Counted from the stretch's first letter, positions 31,021-41,430 are shown. The stretch is 64,000 nt of DNA from an uncultured Halieaceae bacterium (GCA_913057135.1 CAJXNM010000008.1:1-64000), one strand, 5' to 3'. The notes: a model not told the origin generated them from the letters alone. A program made the numbers and translations.

Positions 31021-31450
31021 ATTGACCTCCCAGTCTGTTGAGCCATCGTAGTTGCGGGCGCATCAAAACACCGGCTGCCCCGTAGAAGCAGCCATCCGCA
31101 CGGGCTGGATATTAGATAATTGTTGGGCATGGACCGTTGCAGCTTGAACCGAGTCGGCAGCGTTAAGCGCTAAAACCGAGGCCGAAAACTGCCATTTGCC
31201 GCAGGCCTTGCCCATTACAGGCTGGGTGCGCAGTCTACGATAAGCGCCTGTCAGTGTCCATCGGCCGGGCCGCCGATTATGTTCGTTGCGTTGTACGCTA
31301 CACTAACAAGGAGAACAGGTCCTAGACGCTGTAATACGCTGCAGTAACAACCATGTAAACTTGGCCAAGGCCCTAAAATCGGCCATCTGAATAGGCCCGC
31401 CTTGGGTTCTGCAAGCACCCCTATCTGCCCACTATATAGGCCAAACTATT
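31021..31450. other. 430-bp intergenic region between divergent carA and an MFS gene
   Basis: Holds the divergent promoters. A hairpin (GGCTGC/GCAGCC, 31073-31093) lies in the carA leader, and TATCTAAT on the minus strand (31111-31118) is a possible -10. The 72-aa minus ORF here overlaps carA and shows no family pattern. No RNA gene is recognised. Confidence 0.5.
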
Positions 31451-32677
31451 GTGCAAAATGCCGCCAACGCTCAGGAAGTAGGGCTAACCAAAGGGCCTTT
31501 TGCACTGCTCATGGCGGGGCTACTGACCACCGCAGTGGGTCAGTCGTTCATTTTTGCCATCTTGCCGCCCCTGGGCCGGGAAGTGCAGTTTAGTGAACTG
31601 CAAATTAACAGCATCATTGCTTTTTCAGCACTGATCTTCAGCGTGGGATCGGCCTGGTGGGGGCGCCTGTCGGATCAACTGGGACGCAAACCGGTGATGT
31701 TAATCGGCTTATTTGGCTACGCTGGTGGTACCGTGCTGTTTGCTCTGAGTTTTCAGGTGGGCCTAAACGGCTGGATGTCTGGGGGCTCCCTGTTCGCACT
31801 GGTTATGTTGGTGCGCTGTACCCAATCGGTCATTATGTCGGCCACCAACCCGGGTACTGCCGCCTATGCCGCCGATCGAACCGATCGACTTCAGCGCACG
31901 CGGGCCCTAGCGCGGCTCAGTTCAGCCAGTAGCCTTGGGTTAATTGCCGGCCCCGCCATTGCGGGTGCACTAGCAGGCTTTGGTCTTTTGTTCCCTCTGT
32001 TCTTTGCCGCTGCCCTGGCGCTACTTGCGGCGCTGGCCATTGCGGTGGCCTTACCCCCCGATGAGCGCATCGTCAGGGGCAGCCGTGATCACAAGAAACT
32101 GTCGCCCCTTGACCCGCGTCTGCGCGCCTATTTGCTGTGCTCCTTTATGGTGTTCACTGGGTTCGCCGGCATTCAGCAAACCCTGGGCTTTCGACTACAA
32201 GACATGTTGGCGCTATCGGGTACCGCCACCGTACAAAAGACTGGCCTGTGCTTAATGATCAGCGCCCTGTGCACCTTCGGCATGCAAATGACGGTGGCAC
32301 AACGCTTTCAAGGCTCACCCATGATCTTGGTCCGAGTTGGTGCTGGGTTCATGTTAGCGGGGGCTATTGCCGTGGCGCTGTCCAGTAATTTGGCGACCAC
32401 CATGGTTGGCATGGCCAGTATGGGCGCAGGCTTGGGCTTAGTGGTGCCCGCCATTGCCGCAGCTGCGTCGCTGGCGGTCACCAATACCGAGCAAGGGGCA
32501 GCGGCAGGGCTGGTTACCGCGGTGCCCGCCGCTGGTTTTGTCTTGGGGCCGCTTTTGTGCGGCAGCCTTTACAGCCTGAGCGCTGTCATCTCGGGGTTAG
32601 CGGCCGCCGCTATTTTGGTACTAGCGGTGGTTCTTGCGCTGGTCAGTACTGGTAGCCCGGCATCCACTGAGCCGTGA
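31451..32677 (+). CDS. MFS transporter
   Basis: 408 aa, GTG start after a weak Shine-Dalgarno. About 12 hydrophobic helices are visible, and the MFS loop 'GRLSDQLGRKPVML' lies between helices 2 and 3, with 'TNPGTAAYAADRTDRLQRTRALARLSSASSLG' after helix 4. A drug:H+ antiporter-like exporter is most likely; the substrate is unknown. Convergent with the TonB receptor gene. Confidence 0.85.
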   Translation: MQNAANAQEVGLTKGPFALLMAGLLTTAVGQSFIFAILPPLGREVQFSELQINSIIAFSALIFSVGSAWWGRLSDQLGRKPVMLIGLFGYAGGTVLFALSFQVGLNGWMSGGSLFALVMLVRCTQSVIMSATNPGTAAYAADRTDRLQRTRALARLSSASSLGLIAGPAIAGALAGFGLLFPLFFAAALALLAALAIAVALPPDERIVRGSRDHKKLSPLDPRLRAYLLCSFMVFTGFAGIQQTLGFRLQDMLALSGTATVQKTGLCLMISALCTFGMQMTVAQRFQGSPMILVRVGAGFMLAGAIAVALSSNLATTMVGMASMGAGLGLVVPAIAAAASLAVTNTEQGAAAGLVTAVPAAGFVLGPLLCGSLYSLSAVISGLAAAAILVLAVVLALVSTGSPASTEP

Positions 32678-32791
32678 AACCCTGAGGGCACACTGCCAGC
32701 CCATGGTGTTTCAGCCGATGTGCGAGCAGCCGCGTGCTAGCCGCCGAACCCATTAGCCAGAGGCATCATTAGACGACATCAACCAGCATGA

Positions 32792-32862
32792 GGCTCCCGA
32801 GATTGGGAGCCATCACTAAGTTCACCACCTGCCCACCAATGACAAGCCGCAAGCAGGTGGTG
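32792..32862. terminator. Two stem-loops between convergent genes
   Basis: GGCTCCC/GGGAGCC (32792-32811) and CACCACCTGC/GCAGGTGGTG (32823-32862) are perfect hairpins between the MFS and TonB-receptor stops. Neither has a good T-run, so factor-independent termination is uncertain. Confidence 0.55.
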
Positions 32863-32873
32863 ATAGTTAGCCG

Positions 32874-35105
32874 TCAGAAGGTGTAGCTAACCTGCAGCCC
32901 GTAGCTGCGCCCTTCGGCCGGGTAGCCCAGTGCTGCGCCGATACGCAATGGATCGGTGGTGGTATCGGACAAGGAGGTAAAGCGTACCGAGTTTTGGAAA
33001 TACTGCTCGTTGGTGGCGTTACGAATCAACGCCGCTACCTCCCACGACTGACCGGCACCAAAACGATAACCCGCCCGTAAATCCACCAAATTGACATCAT
33101 CTTGGCCAACAGTGGGCTCATTGAACTGGGAGTGCCACAGCTCTGACACGTAGGTCCACTGACCCATGAGATAGGCTCCGTTATCACCCATGGGGATATC
33201 GTAGTTCACACTGGTTACCACCTTGGTGTTGGGCGCATTGATCAGCTCGTTACCCGACAAATCCACCACGTTAGGGCCGCCTTCAGGGGCGTTACCAAAG
33301 GTGGTAATGAAATCGTTGTACTCACTATCGAGGAACGTTCCCGCCACCTGCAGTGTTAGGTTATCGGATACCAACGCAGCCAAGGTCAGCTCTAAGCCCG
33401 TGAGCTTGGCCGATGCAGCATTCTCGATACGAGTCGTCCCTTCAGCAAAGGTCGAGACTTGCAGGTCGTCGTAATCGTAATGGAACAACGCCGCATTCAG
33501 AGTGACCCGCTGTTGGTTCCAGCTAGACTTAAGCCCCATCTCATAACTGATCAGCTGCTCCTGGTCGAACGGTGGCGAGGTATCCAACGAGTTGGTGCCC
33601 CCCGATTTAAAGCCTTTTGTCACCGAGGCATACACCAGCATATCGTCAGAGGGTCGATACTCTATGCCCAGCTTGGGAGTGACATCGTCCCAACTGTCGC
33701 TGGTGGTACGAGAACCAAAGGGAGAGTTGAAATCTGCGGGGTTGGGAATATTTAATCCCAAAGGAATTGTGTTGGGGTCATTGAGCAGCGGGTCTGTGCT
33801 GGGCGTGAAAAACACCAAGCCCCGGGTCGAAAAGTCATCCTTCTCTTCATCGTTGTAACGCAGACCCGCAATTAAGCGCAGCTGGTCACTGACGTCGAAG
33901 TAAAGCTCGCCAAACACCGCATAGGCGGTGGTCTCATTGGTGGCAAAAATATTGAAGTTACCCCCAAAGTTAATCGACGGTAAGCCCAGCGCCTCGTCTT
34001 TGTCTTCGGTCATGTAGAAACCACCCACCATCCAATTCAGGGGTCCGTCTGAATCGGTGGTTAAACGCAGCTCTTGGGTAATCTGATCAGACTCGCGGCG
34101 GTATTGGGTGTTGGTCACAAACAGTTCGACACCGTCAGTATTGAAGCTGAAATCATCTTCAAAGTCCCGGTAGCCGGTAATCGATACCAAAGATAAGTGA
34201 TCAGCCAACTGCCATTGCAGGGTTAAGGTAGCGCCAGTGTTTTCCCATTTCTGCAGGGTATCCAACTCGTTTCGGGTAGCCCCAAAATCAGCATTGGGCA
34301 GCGCACCCAAGCGCTGACTGGTGTGCAGATCGTCTCGACGCATCACGCTCATATTGCGACCGTCTGCCTGCCCGGACTCCAGAATCAATTCGGCGCTAAA
34401 GGTATCGGATGGGCGGAAATCAACAATCGCCCGCACACCGTGGTTGTTTCGGTCGTCGATAACACTGCCACCTGCGGGCTCTAAGTCGTCGGTAAAGCCG
34501 TTGTCTTGCACCCAACGGCCCGCCAGCCGATAACCCATGTTGGGGTTAATGGCACCACCCACGGCCGCCTCCAACTCCCTACGGTCAAAATTACCCATGT
34601 AACCGCGCACATAGCCTTCGGTCTCGGCAGTGGGTTTACGGGAGATGATATTCACCACACCGGCGGTGGCATTACGGCCATAGAGGGTACCTTGGGGCCC
34701 TCGCAGCACTTCCACTCGCTCGACATCAAGAAACTGTGACAGGGCCATTTGTGGACGGCCCAAATAAACCCCGTCTTGATGGATTGCGACACTTGAGTCT
34801 TGTCCGATACCCAAGAGGTTAGAGCCGACACCACGAATAAACACCTGCCCTTCGCCGCCTGCTCGACTGAATGACATGCTGGGGTCTGCCAGAACCAGAC
34901 TCTGCACATCATTAATGTCTAGCGCTTGTATACGATCCCCCGAGTACGCTGCAATGGCCATTGCCGTGTCTTGCAAGCTCGACTCGCGCTTCTCGGCGGT
35001 GACAATGATCTCTTCCAGTACCCTTGGAGCGCCGTTCTGTGCCAACGCTGGTAAGGCGGCCACCACAGCCAACATCACTGCGCTTTGCTTGTAATAGTGT
35101 TTCAT
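32874..35105 (-). CDS. TonB-dependent outer-membrane receptor
   Basis: 743 aa from ATG 35105 (GAGG 8 bases upstream, signal peptide 'SAVMLAVVAALPALAQ'). The longer ORF to 35219 has an untypical N-terminus and is not used. The plug domain is seen in 'EEIIVTAEKRESSLQDT' to 'RGPQGTLYGRNATAGVVNIISRKPT', and a 22-strand barrel ends in 'YGLQVSYTF'. It belongs to the CirA-like/steroid- and xenobiotic-associated group. It would import the substrate of the linked hydantoinase cluster. It lies 145 bp after the VOC gene, so it may be cotranscribed or have its own promoter. Confidence 0.93.
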   Translation of the reverse strand: MKHYYKQSAVMLAVVAALPALAQNGAPRVLEEIIVTAEKRESSLQDTAMAIAAYSGDRIQALDINDVQSLVLADPSMSFSRAGGEGQVFIRGVGSNLLGIGQDSSVAIHQDGVYLGRPQMALSQFLDVERVEVLRGPQGTLYGRNATAGVVNIISRKPTAETEGYVRGYMGNFDRRELEAAVGGAINPNMGYRLAGRWVQDNGFTDDLEPAGGSVIDDRNNHGVRAIVDFRPSDTFSAELILESGQADGRNMSVMRRDDLHTSQRLGALPNADFGATRNELDTLQKWENTGATLTLQWQLADHLSLVSITGYRDFEDDFSFNTDGVELFVTNTQYRRESDQITQELRLTTDSDGPLNWMVGGFYMTEDKDEALGLPSINFGGNFNIFATNETTAYAVFGELYFDVSDQLRLIAGLRYNDEEKDDFSTRGLVFFTPSTDPLLNDPNTIPLGLNIPNPADFNSPFGSRTTSDSWDDVTPKLGIEYRPSDDMLVYASVTKGFKSGGTNSLDTSPPFDQEQLISYEMGLKSSWNQQRVTLNAALFHYDYDDLQVSTFAEGTTRIENAASAKLTGLELTLAALVSDNLTLQVAGTFLDSEYNDFITTFGNAPEGGPNVVDLSGNELINAPNTKVVTSVNYDIPMGDNGAYLMGQWTYVSELWHSQFNEPTVGQDDVNLVDLRAGYRFGAGQSWEVAALIRNATNEQYFQNSVRFTSLSDTTTDPLRIGAALGYPAEGRSYGLQVSYTF

Positions 35106-35250
35106 TTGAGTGCCCTCTTTTAGTTTGATACCGCTACGCCCTGATTCCCATCGAATACAACACCATCGGATAAAACAGAGACGGTTTAGCCGTGCTTGCA
35201 AAAAGCCCTTGGCCAACAACCTCTGCGCAAACTTAATCGGTCATCGCCGA

Positions 35251-36084
35251 TCACCCCCCCAGTTCGCGAAAAATAAGCTCAACACCTAAGACCCTCGAGG
35301 CGGGTATGCGCGCCTCATCGTCGGCAATCACCGCGCTGTCTGGTAACGATGCAATGCAGCGGGCTAAATCCATAACACCCCACTCGATGGCGCTGATCGG
35401 CGAGGTCAATTCGGCGAGCGACCCAGCATCGGCAGACACCGGCGGCTCCGACTTTGCGGCGGGTTGAACAGGTCTGTGCGTAGAGCTGCTCGCGTACCAG
35501 GGCAGCCCATCACTCGTTTCGATGGTCGCGGGGAGCACCTTGGGATTGCCGTGTAATGCCAACAAACACGCCGCCGTATTGCGATGCTGGCAAACATCCG
35601 GGTGATACAGTTCGTCGGAGTTTTCATGCTGCACCCATCCCACAAGCAGGGTGTTAACGGGCTGCGGATCGGCGGCAAACCACCTAAAGCCCACCTCCTC
35701 ACCGCCACCGTAGTGCAGGCGGCGGCGGGCGGTTTGCACCGCCGTCACGCCTATTCCCTTGTCACTCAACTGCGTTTGCTCGGCTTGTGCATCGATACAC
35801 GACAAAATCACAATGCGAATCCCCGGGGGCATACCCAAGTACGGGGCAAGGTGATGCTCGGCGGTTGCCCCCGACACCGCTGTTAACTCCAAATAGCCAT
35901 TGCCCACCATAACGTGGGCACTGTGCTGAACACCGTGGCTATCACCGGCGCTGGTCATCAATTGGGCGGGTTCTGTTACCTGAAACCCAAGGCCACGAAA
36001 GGCCGCAACCAATGCCCCAATGTCCGAGCCCACCAGACCTAGATGATCGATCGGGAAACGGGACATCAAGGCCTGCGAATTCAC
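35251..36084 (-). CDS. VOC/glyoxalase-like domain protein
   Basis: 277 aa from GTG 36084, which overlaps the preceding MFS stop (GTGA) and has GAGG 7 bases upstream; ATG 36066 is an alternative. The 403-aa frame is rejected because its first 126 residues lie inside the MFS gene and look like random translation. 'IDHLGLVGSDIGALVAAFRGLGFQVTEP' and later 'RRLHYGGGEEVGFRWF' resemble the Glyoxalase_3/VOC fold. Members bind metals in ring-opening, isomerising or lyase reactions; the substrate is unknown. Confidence 0.72.
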   Translation of the reverse strand: MNSQALMSRFPIDHLGLVGSDIGALVAAFRGLGFQVTEPAQLMTSAGDSHGVQHSAHVMVGNGYLELTAVSGATAEHHLAPYLGMPPGIRIVILSCIDAQAEQTQLSDKGIGVTAVQTARRRLHYGGGEEVGFRWFAADPQPVNTLLVGWVQHENSDELYHPDVCQHRNTAACLLALHGNPKVLPATIETSDGLPWYASSSTHRPVQPAAKSEPPVSADAGSLAELTSPISAIEWGVMDLARCIASLPDSAVIADDEARIPASRVLGVELIFRELGG

Positions 36085-37412
36085 TGGGCCGCCTCGAGCA
36101 AGCCGGTTTGTAAGCGCCGGAACGGCTTCAAGACCGCGTACAGAAGCAGGCAGGAGGCCAGTCCAGCCAAGAGCGAGATAAGCCCCATGGCGTGGTGTAG
36201 TCGCTGCGGATCCGCAAACACATAATCGGTTACCAGCGCCGTGGCAGTACCGCCGAAACCAATACCCGTGAGATTCACCACGAACAAGTACACCGCCGAT
36301 ACTTGGGCGCGCATTCGTGGTGGCGTGATGACCTGTAACGATGAAGCGGCGGGGCCGAAAGGAAAACTGGCGAAGAATAACAGCGGTGCAAACAGCCACA
36401 GGGCAGCACTGGCCGTTGGCATGAGTGGCGCTGCAATGGCACAGGGAGTAAGGCACACACAACCCACCAGCGCCGAGGTAATGGGCGCGCTGCTATCCCC
36501 CCGCTTGGCCAAGAAATCGCTAAACCAACCGCCGGCAATGACGCCAGCGGCACCGACCGCAGCGGTCATGCCCCCCAACTTAATACCAATGTCAGCGCGC
36601 TCTAGGCCATGGATACGAATAAACAACTCGGGGGCCCATGCCAGCACGGCGTTAAACAGCAAAGTCACCATGGCAAAGCCGCTAAAGTGCAGTAGGTAGA
36701 CGCGGCGATTGGCGCCCAACCACCCCAAGATTTGTGAATTGCTAAGTGCAGCACCAGCGTCGGTGCCGGCCAAGCTGACACGCTTGGGTTCAGGCAGGGT
36801 CAGTACCCACAGTGCCACCAGTAACCCGGGTAACCCAATAATCACGAAGGTGGCCTGCCATGAACTGAGGTGACCCAAGATAGGCAGGGTCAGACCACCG
36901 GCGGCCTCGAGACCGCTCACCAACACACCGCCGATAATGAAAGAGGCGCCAATGCCCAGGAACACCGCGCTGGAATACACCCCGATGGCGCGCCCCATAC
37001 CGCTGACACCAAAACGGTCGGCGATGATGGAATAGGCGGCGGGTGATAACGACGCTTCACCGACACCCACCACAATGCGAGCCAAAAATAGTTGTCCAAA
37101 ACTGCGCGCCATACCGCTGACCACCGTGGCCAGTGACCACAGGGCAATGCCCGCGGCAATTAAGCGCGTGCGGTTACGGTTATCCGCAAGTTTGGCAATG
37201 GGTATACCCAGCAAGGTGTAGAACAGCGCAAAAGCCAAACCGTGTAGCAGGCTAAATGCCGTATCCGTGAGGCCCAAATCACGCTTTATGGGCCCCACCA
37301 TCAACGACAGAATTTGCCGATCGATGTAGGACAGAAAATACGCAACGGTCAGCACGAACAACGAGTAGCCCGCAAGACCCGTGATACCACCCCTGGGCTT
37401 AGTCGTTGCCAT
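36081..37412 (-). CDS. MFS transporter, spinster-like
   Basis: 443 aa from ATG 37412 (GGAG 6-7 bases upstream). An ATG four codons earlier overlaps the hyuB stop. About 12 helices, 'LSYIDRQILSLMVGPIKRDLGLTDTAFSLLHG' at helix 1-2 and 'ARIVVGVGEASLSPAAYSIIADRF' at helix 4-5, the usual spinster-type pattern. It is coupled by overlaps to the VOC and hyuB genes, so it probably carries the substrate of this pathway across the inner membrane. Confidence 0.88.
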   Translation of the reverse strand: MATTKPRGGITGLAGYSLFVLTVAYFLSYIDRQILSLMVGPIKRDLGLTDTAFSLLHGLAFALFYTLLGIPIAKLADNRNRTRLIAAGIALWSLATVVSGMARSFGQLFLARIVVGVGEASLSPAAYSIIADRFGVSGMGRAIGVYSSAVFLGIGASFIIGGVLVSGLEAAGGLTLPILGHLSSWQATFVIIGLPGLLVALWVLTLPEPKRVSLAGTDAGAALSNSQILGWLGANRRVYLLHFSGFAMVTLLFNAVLAWAPELFIRIHGLERADIGIKLGGMTAAVGAAGVIAGGWFSDFLAKRGDSSAPITSALVGCVCLTPCAIAAPLMPTASAALWLFAPLLFFASFPFGPAASSLQVITPPRMRAQVSAVYLFVVNLTGIGFGGTATALVTDYVFADPQRLHHAMGLISLLAGLASCLLLYAVLKPFRRLQTGLLEAAQ

Positions 37413-37423
37413 TGGGTTCTCCA

Positions 37424-39307
37424 TTAGGGCTTACTTCCCTGCTGCCGCCACTGGGTCGTGGCTTCCCAATCAACACCTTGTTGGTCGGCGGTAAACACCA
37501 CCCCATAGTCCCGTTGGGCATCCTGTGCCGAGATCAATCCATCGCAGTAATCGCGCCAGACCGCGGCGGGATCACGCTGTTTCGGGTCGCCGTAGCCAGC
37601 GCCAGAAACCAATTTGAGCTCTAGGCGGTCACCCGGGGCAAAACGGTGGTTGGAAATTTTCGCGGGCAGGGTCTCGGTCTCGCCATTAGCACGGTGATGC
37701 AAAATGGCTCCTGCCCGGCCATGACAGCCGCCGAATAACCCCCGGGGCGGATCGATCGATCGGTTGTCACCGGTTGAACTCGCCTGTAGCGGTGCATTGA
37801 ACAGCCACATCCGGGTGGCACCGAGACCCCCTCGCCAGCGACCCGGTGCCGGCGGATCCGCCAGCAACTCATAACACTCACAGCGCATAGGCGCTGTTAA
37901 TTCCACTTCTTCAATGGGTGTGTTGCGCGTGTTGGCCATCAGATTATCGATGGCGTCTAAACCATCGCTGCCATAGCTCGCGCCGTAGGCACCTTCATTG
38001 ACCTCTACCGATACCCAGTAGTCATCACCATCGGCCTCCGATGATTCCCCCGCATAGACAAAGCAGCACACATTCGCGGAATTACCCGCGGTGACTTGCT
38101 CGGGCATCACAGTGGCTAGGGCTTGCATGATCTGATCCGGGATACGGTTAATCTGGGTGAAGCGGGCCTCACACCCCCTAGGGGGTGTCGGATTAAACAG
38201 GCTGCCCAAGGGGGCAATGACGTGCACCGGCCGGAATACGCCGTCGTTTTGGGGAACCCCCCTGCCATCGCCGGTTTCCGACAACAGCAAACTACGAATG
38301 GCAAAATTAGCGGTAGGCAAGACACTGCCCTCGAAGGGACAGTTGAAACCGGTGCTGACCTGCTCATTCGAACCGGTAAGATCAATGTAAATGTCGCTAC
38401 CCGAAACCACGACACGGGTGGCAATGCGCAAAGGCTGGCCCCAGTGCTTACCGTCATCCTCGAGCCATGCCGTAGGTGCATCGTAGACACCATCAGGCAG
38501 AGCAGCGATGCGAGCACGCATTAAGCGCTCGCTATAGTCCATGGCCGCGTCAGCGGCACTCATCACCTGATCTAAGCCGTATTTTTGTGCCAAGGCCACA
38601 AAACGTTCGCGGCCCAATTCACAACAGGCAATCATAGCTTCCAGGTCACCGGTATTGGCCTCGGGGGTACGCACATTGCTCATGAGTAATGACCACACCC
38701 CGGCAATACGGCCATTGCGATCACAGATCTTGACCGCATCAATCACTTGGCCCTCGGCGAAGTAGTCGGGTACATCCACCGAAAAGCCGGGATTAGCGGC
38801 GCCAATATCCACCATGTGACCGGTACAACCCGCAAAGCCCACATGCATACCCGCCACAAAAATAGGGACCAAGACACCGTAATCGGGGCTGTGGGAGGCG
38901 CCGTGATAAGGGTGGTTGTGTAGGTACACGTCACCTTCTTGGTAGCGCCCATGATGGAGACGGTCGATACCCCGCACATAAGCAGGCAAGGAGCCACAGT
39001 GCATGGGGGTAGAATCACTCTCGCAAATTTGTCTGCCAAACCGATCGAGAAGACCGGCACCGATATCCCGCGACTCGCGCATAATGCTGGAGTAGGCCAT
39101 GCGAAACAGATGCTCTGCCATTTCGTGGGCAATGGCGGCAATTCCGCCGCCAATGACCTGTCGGCTCACCGGGTCGACATCGACGGTTTGCCAGTAGCGC
39201 TCAACGTCGGCACCAATGGCGGTAGAGGCCGACAAGGCATGCAGCGCTTCTGGATTGAGCGCTTGCGGGTTGAGCACTTCAGAGTTGAGGGTACCGTCAA
39301 GCAACAT
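37424..39307 (-). CDS. Hydantoinase B/oxoprolinase family protein
   Basis: 627 aa from ATG 39307 with GGAGAGG upstream, overlapping hyuA by 11 bp; the longer ORF to 39406 is disregarded. Family motifs are 'AHEMAEHLFRMAYSSIMRESRDIGAGLLDRFGRQI', 'HNHPYHGASHSPDYGVLVPIF', 'GFAGCTGHMVDIG' and 'GRWRGGLGATRMW'. With HyuA it forms an ATP-dependent enzyme class that opens lactam or imide rings (N-methylhydantoin, 5-oxoproline) or carboxylates ketones. The exact substrate cannot be read. Confidence 0.92.
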   Translation of the reverse strand: MLLDGTLNSEVLNPQALNPEALHALSASTAIGADVERYWQTVDVDPVSRQVIGGGIAAIAHEMAEHLFRMAYSSIMRESRDIGAGLLDRFGRQICESDSTPMHCGSLPAYVRGIDRLHHGRYQEGDVYLHNHPYHGASHSPDYGVLVPIFVAGMHVGFAGCTGHMVDIGAANPGFSVDVPDYFAEGQVIDAVKICDRNGRIAGVWSLLMSNVRTPEANTGDLEAMIACCELGRERFVALAQKYGLDQVMSAADAAMDYSERLMRARIAALPDGVYDAPTAWLEDDGKHWGQPLRIATRVVVSGSDIYIDLTGSNEQVSTGFNCPFEGSVLPTANFAIRSLLLSETGDGRGVPQNDGVFRPVHVIAPLGSLFNPTPPRGCEARFTQINRIPDQIMQALATVMPEQVTAGNSANVCCFVYAGESSEADGDDYWVSVEVNEGAYGASYGSDGLDAIDNLMANTRNTPIEEVELTAPMRCECYELLADPPAPGRWRGGLGATRMWLFNAPLQASSTGDNRSIDPPRGLFGGCHGRAGAILHHRANGETETLPAKISNHRFAPGDRLELKLVSGAGYGDPKQRDPAAVWRDYCDGLISAQDAQRDYGVVFTADQQGVDWEATTQWRQQGSKP

Positions 39308-41387
39308 GGGCAACCCTCTCCTGCAGTTCAATTTGCAAATGACCCAGGGGATGCACCACCACACTGTAGCCTGGGGGCACCACCGTCGTTGTGTCATCTT
39401 GCTCAATGACCACCGGTCCTGTCATGCGGGTGCCCGGGGCCAGCTGACCTCGCGCTACAAATTGAGTGGCAACACAGTCAAGCTGCCCTGCCACACGGAA
39501 TCGAGCGGGCTGCTGCTGACTGTCTGAACATCCTCCTGAAGCAGACAGCGGCGCCGAGGCAGGGGCTCGTATACGCCCGGTGGCGGTTACCCCAAGATTC
39601 ACGAGCATCACGGGGCTGTCGGGGAACGCCCGGTGGTGAGCCCGCTGGTGCGCCCCGTGAAAGGCGTCGGCAACACCCTGGCACCAGTCTGGGTCGCCAA
39701 AATTGGCCGATACCGGTACCTGCAGCTCATACCCTTGCCCCACATAACGGCAATCGGCGCTGTAACTGATCACGATGTCTTCGGACCCAAAGCCGTCCTT
39801 GTGAAGAGGAGCCACCGCCGTGGCGGCTAACTCGTCGGCCACTGCTTGAATTCGCGGTTGGTCGGCACTGGATAAGGGCTGCCACAGGGTGGCTTGGCGG
39901 GTGTACTTCATATCGGTAGCCAACAGCCCACCTGCAGCACCCACGCCCGCGGCAGGTGGCACAATCACCTTGGGCATCGATAACTCTTGTGCCACCGCCA
40001 CCGCGAAAGCGGCACCGGCACCACCGTAGGCCACCAGTGCAAACTCCCTTGGATCTAAACCCCGGGCAACACTGTTCACCCGCACCGACTCGACCATGCT
40101 GTGAACCGCCAGCTGGTAGATACCCGCCGCCGCTTGATACACCGTTAACCCAAGGGGCGTGGCAATGTGCTGCTCAATGGCAGCAACCGCTAACTCCGGG
40201 TCAATATCTAAACCAGAATTACGCAGGGCGTCGGCCCGGTACCACCCTAGTACCACCAACGCATCGGTTACGGTGGGTTGGCTGCCACCGCGGTTGTAGC
40301 AGGCAGGACCCGGGTCGGCGCCGGCGCTCTGAGGGCCGACACGGAAAGCACCGCCCTCGTCGATCCAGGCAATAGAGCCACCGCCCGCACCAATGGTGTC
40401 AATGTCACACATGGGAACCATGGCGTCGTAGCCACCAATTTGGGTATCGAGCAGCGCGCGCATACGCACCTGCCCTGCGGGCGCCACACCGATATCCGCA
40501 GAGGTACCACCCACATCTAACGTAATGACATGGTCCGTCTTGGTCTCGATACCCGCCTGCACGCCGGCAATCAATGCACCTACAGGCCCCGACAACAGCA
40601 AACTCACCGGACGCCGACTGGCTTCATCGACCCCAACCACACCACCTGCGGAGGTCATCAGACAGAGCTCGGCGGCATAACCCTCGGTGCTCAGTGCCTT
40701 GCTAAAACGCTGTAAATAACGACTAGTGCCAGGGCCCACATAGGCGTTCAGCGCCGTGGTCGACATGCGCTCGTACTCCCGATACAGGGGTACGATGTCG
40801 TGACTCGCCGACACGAACACCTCGGGCCATAGACGGTTGATCTCCGCCACAATGTGTTGCTCATGCACTGGATTGAGATAGGCGTGCAGACAACACACCG
40901 CGATAGCCGTGATCTCACCCCTGTCACGCCACGCTTGCACCGTCTGCTCGACCGCTGCCACATCGAGGGCTTCAATTTCTTTACCCGAAGGCGCTTCAAT
41001 GCGACCGGCAACCCCCACCCGATACTGCCGCGCCACCAGTGGATAGTGTTGACGCGTAACCACCTGATTGTGGGCAAAGTTACAGGGCCGGTTTTTACGG
41101 CCGATGTGCAGAATGTCCCGGAAGCCTGCATTGGTAATGAGGCCTACCTTGGCGCCATTACGCTCTAAAAGAATATTGGTTGCGACCGTGGTGCCATGAA
41201 GAATGAGGTCGATCTCGGCCAGTGATGCACCTGCTTTGGCGCACAGCTCGAGCACCCCTTCTATGCCAGCCCGAGCCGGATCATCGGGGGTGGATGCGCG
41301 CTTGTGAATCACGCGGCGCTGGGACGCGTCATCCCAGAACACCAGATCAGTGAACGTGCCACCAATATCGATGCCAATGCGCTTCAA
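39297..41387 (-). CDS. Hydantoinase A/oxoprolinase family protein
   Basis: About 697 aa from TTG 41387, where GGGGG lies 7 bases upstream and the protein opens 'LKRIGIDIGGTFTDLVFWD', the family start. The ATG at 41414 lies inside a palindromic operator and is less likely. The ASKHA nucleotide fold is shown by 'IDIGGTFTD', 'HGTTVATNILLERNGAK' and 'TLDVGGTSADIG'. It uses ATP together with HyuB. First gene of the hyuAB-MFS-VOC operon, under a 20-bp operator. Confidence 0.9.
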   Translation of the reverse strand: MKRIGIDIGGTFTDLVFWDDASQRRVIHKRASTPDDPARAGIEGVLELCAKAGASLAEIDLILHGTTVATNILLERNGAKVGLITNAGFRDILHIGRKNRPCNFAHNQVVTRQHYPLVARQYRVGVAGRIEAPSGKEIEALDVAAVEQTVQAWRDRGEITAIAVCCLHAYLNPVHEQHIVAEINRLWPEVFVSASHDIVPLYREYERMSTTALNAYVGPGTSRYLQRFSKALSTEGYAAELCLMTSAGGVVGVDEASRRPVSLLLSGPVGALIAGVQAGIETKTDHVITLDVGGTSADIGVAPAGQVRMRALLDTQIGGYDAMVPMCDIDTIGAGGGSIAWIDEGGAFRVGPQSAGADPGPACYNRGGSQPTVTDALVVLGWYRADALRNSGLDIDPELAVAAIEQHIATPLGLTVYQAAAGIYQLAVHSMVESVRVNSVARGLDPREFALVAYGGAGAAFAVAVAQELSMPKVIVPPAAGVGAAGGLLATDMKYTRQATLWQPLSSADQPRIQAVADELAATAVAPLHKDGFGSEDIVISYSADCRYVGQGYELQVPVSANFGDPDWCQGVADAFHGAHQRAHHRAFPDSPVMLVNLGVTATGRIRAPASAPLSASGGCSDSQQQPARFRVAGQLDCVATQFVARGQLAPGTRMTGPVVIEQDDTTTVVPPGYSVVVHPLGHLQIELQERVAHVA

Positions 41388-41410
41388 GCAATACCCCCGA
41401 CGTTGCAAAC

Positions 41411-41430
41411 ACATTTGGTATACCAAATGT
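41411..41430. promoter_or_regulatory. Perfect 20-bp operator upstream of hyuA
   Basis: ACATTTGGTATACCAAATGT is self-complementary over all 20 bases. Its core TGGTATACCA recurs at 42342-42351. It lies 24 bp upstream of the hyuA TTG start and between that gene and the GntR regulator gene, which fits a FadR-type GntR binding site. Confidence 0.82.

Noticed and set aside
30912-31130. 72-aa minus ORF in the carA leader as a leader-peptide gene
   Set aside because: It runs far into carA in another frame and shows no pyrimidine-attenuation pattern that I recognise.
36085-36462. 126-residue N-terminal extension of the VOC-like protein
   Set aside because: It lies entirely inside the MFS gene in another frame, has no domain-like features, and the GTG at 36084 overlaps the MFS stop with a good ribosome site.
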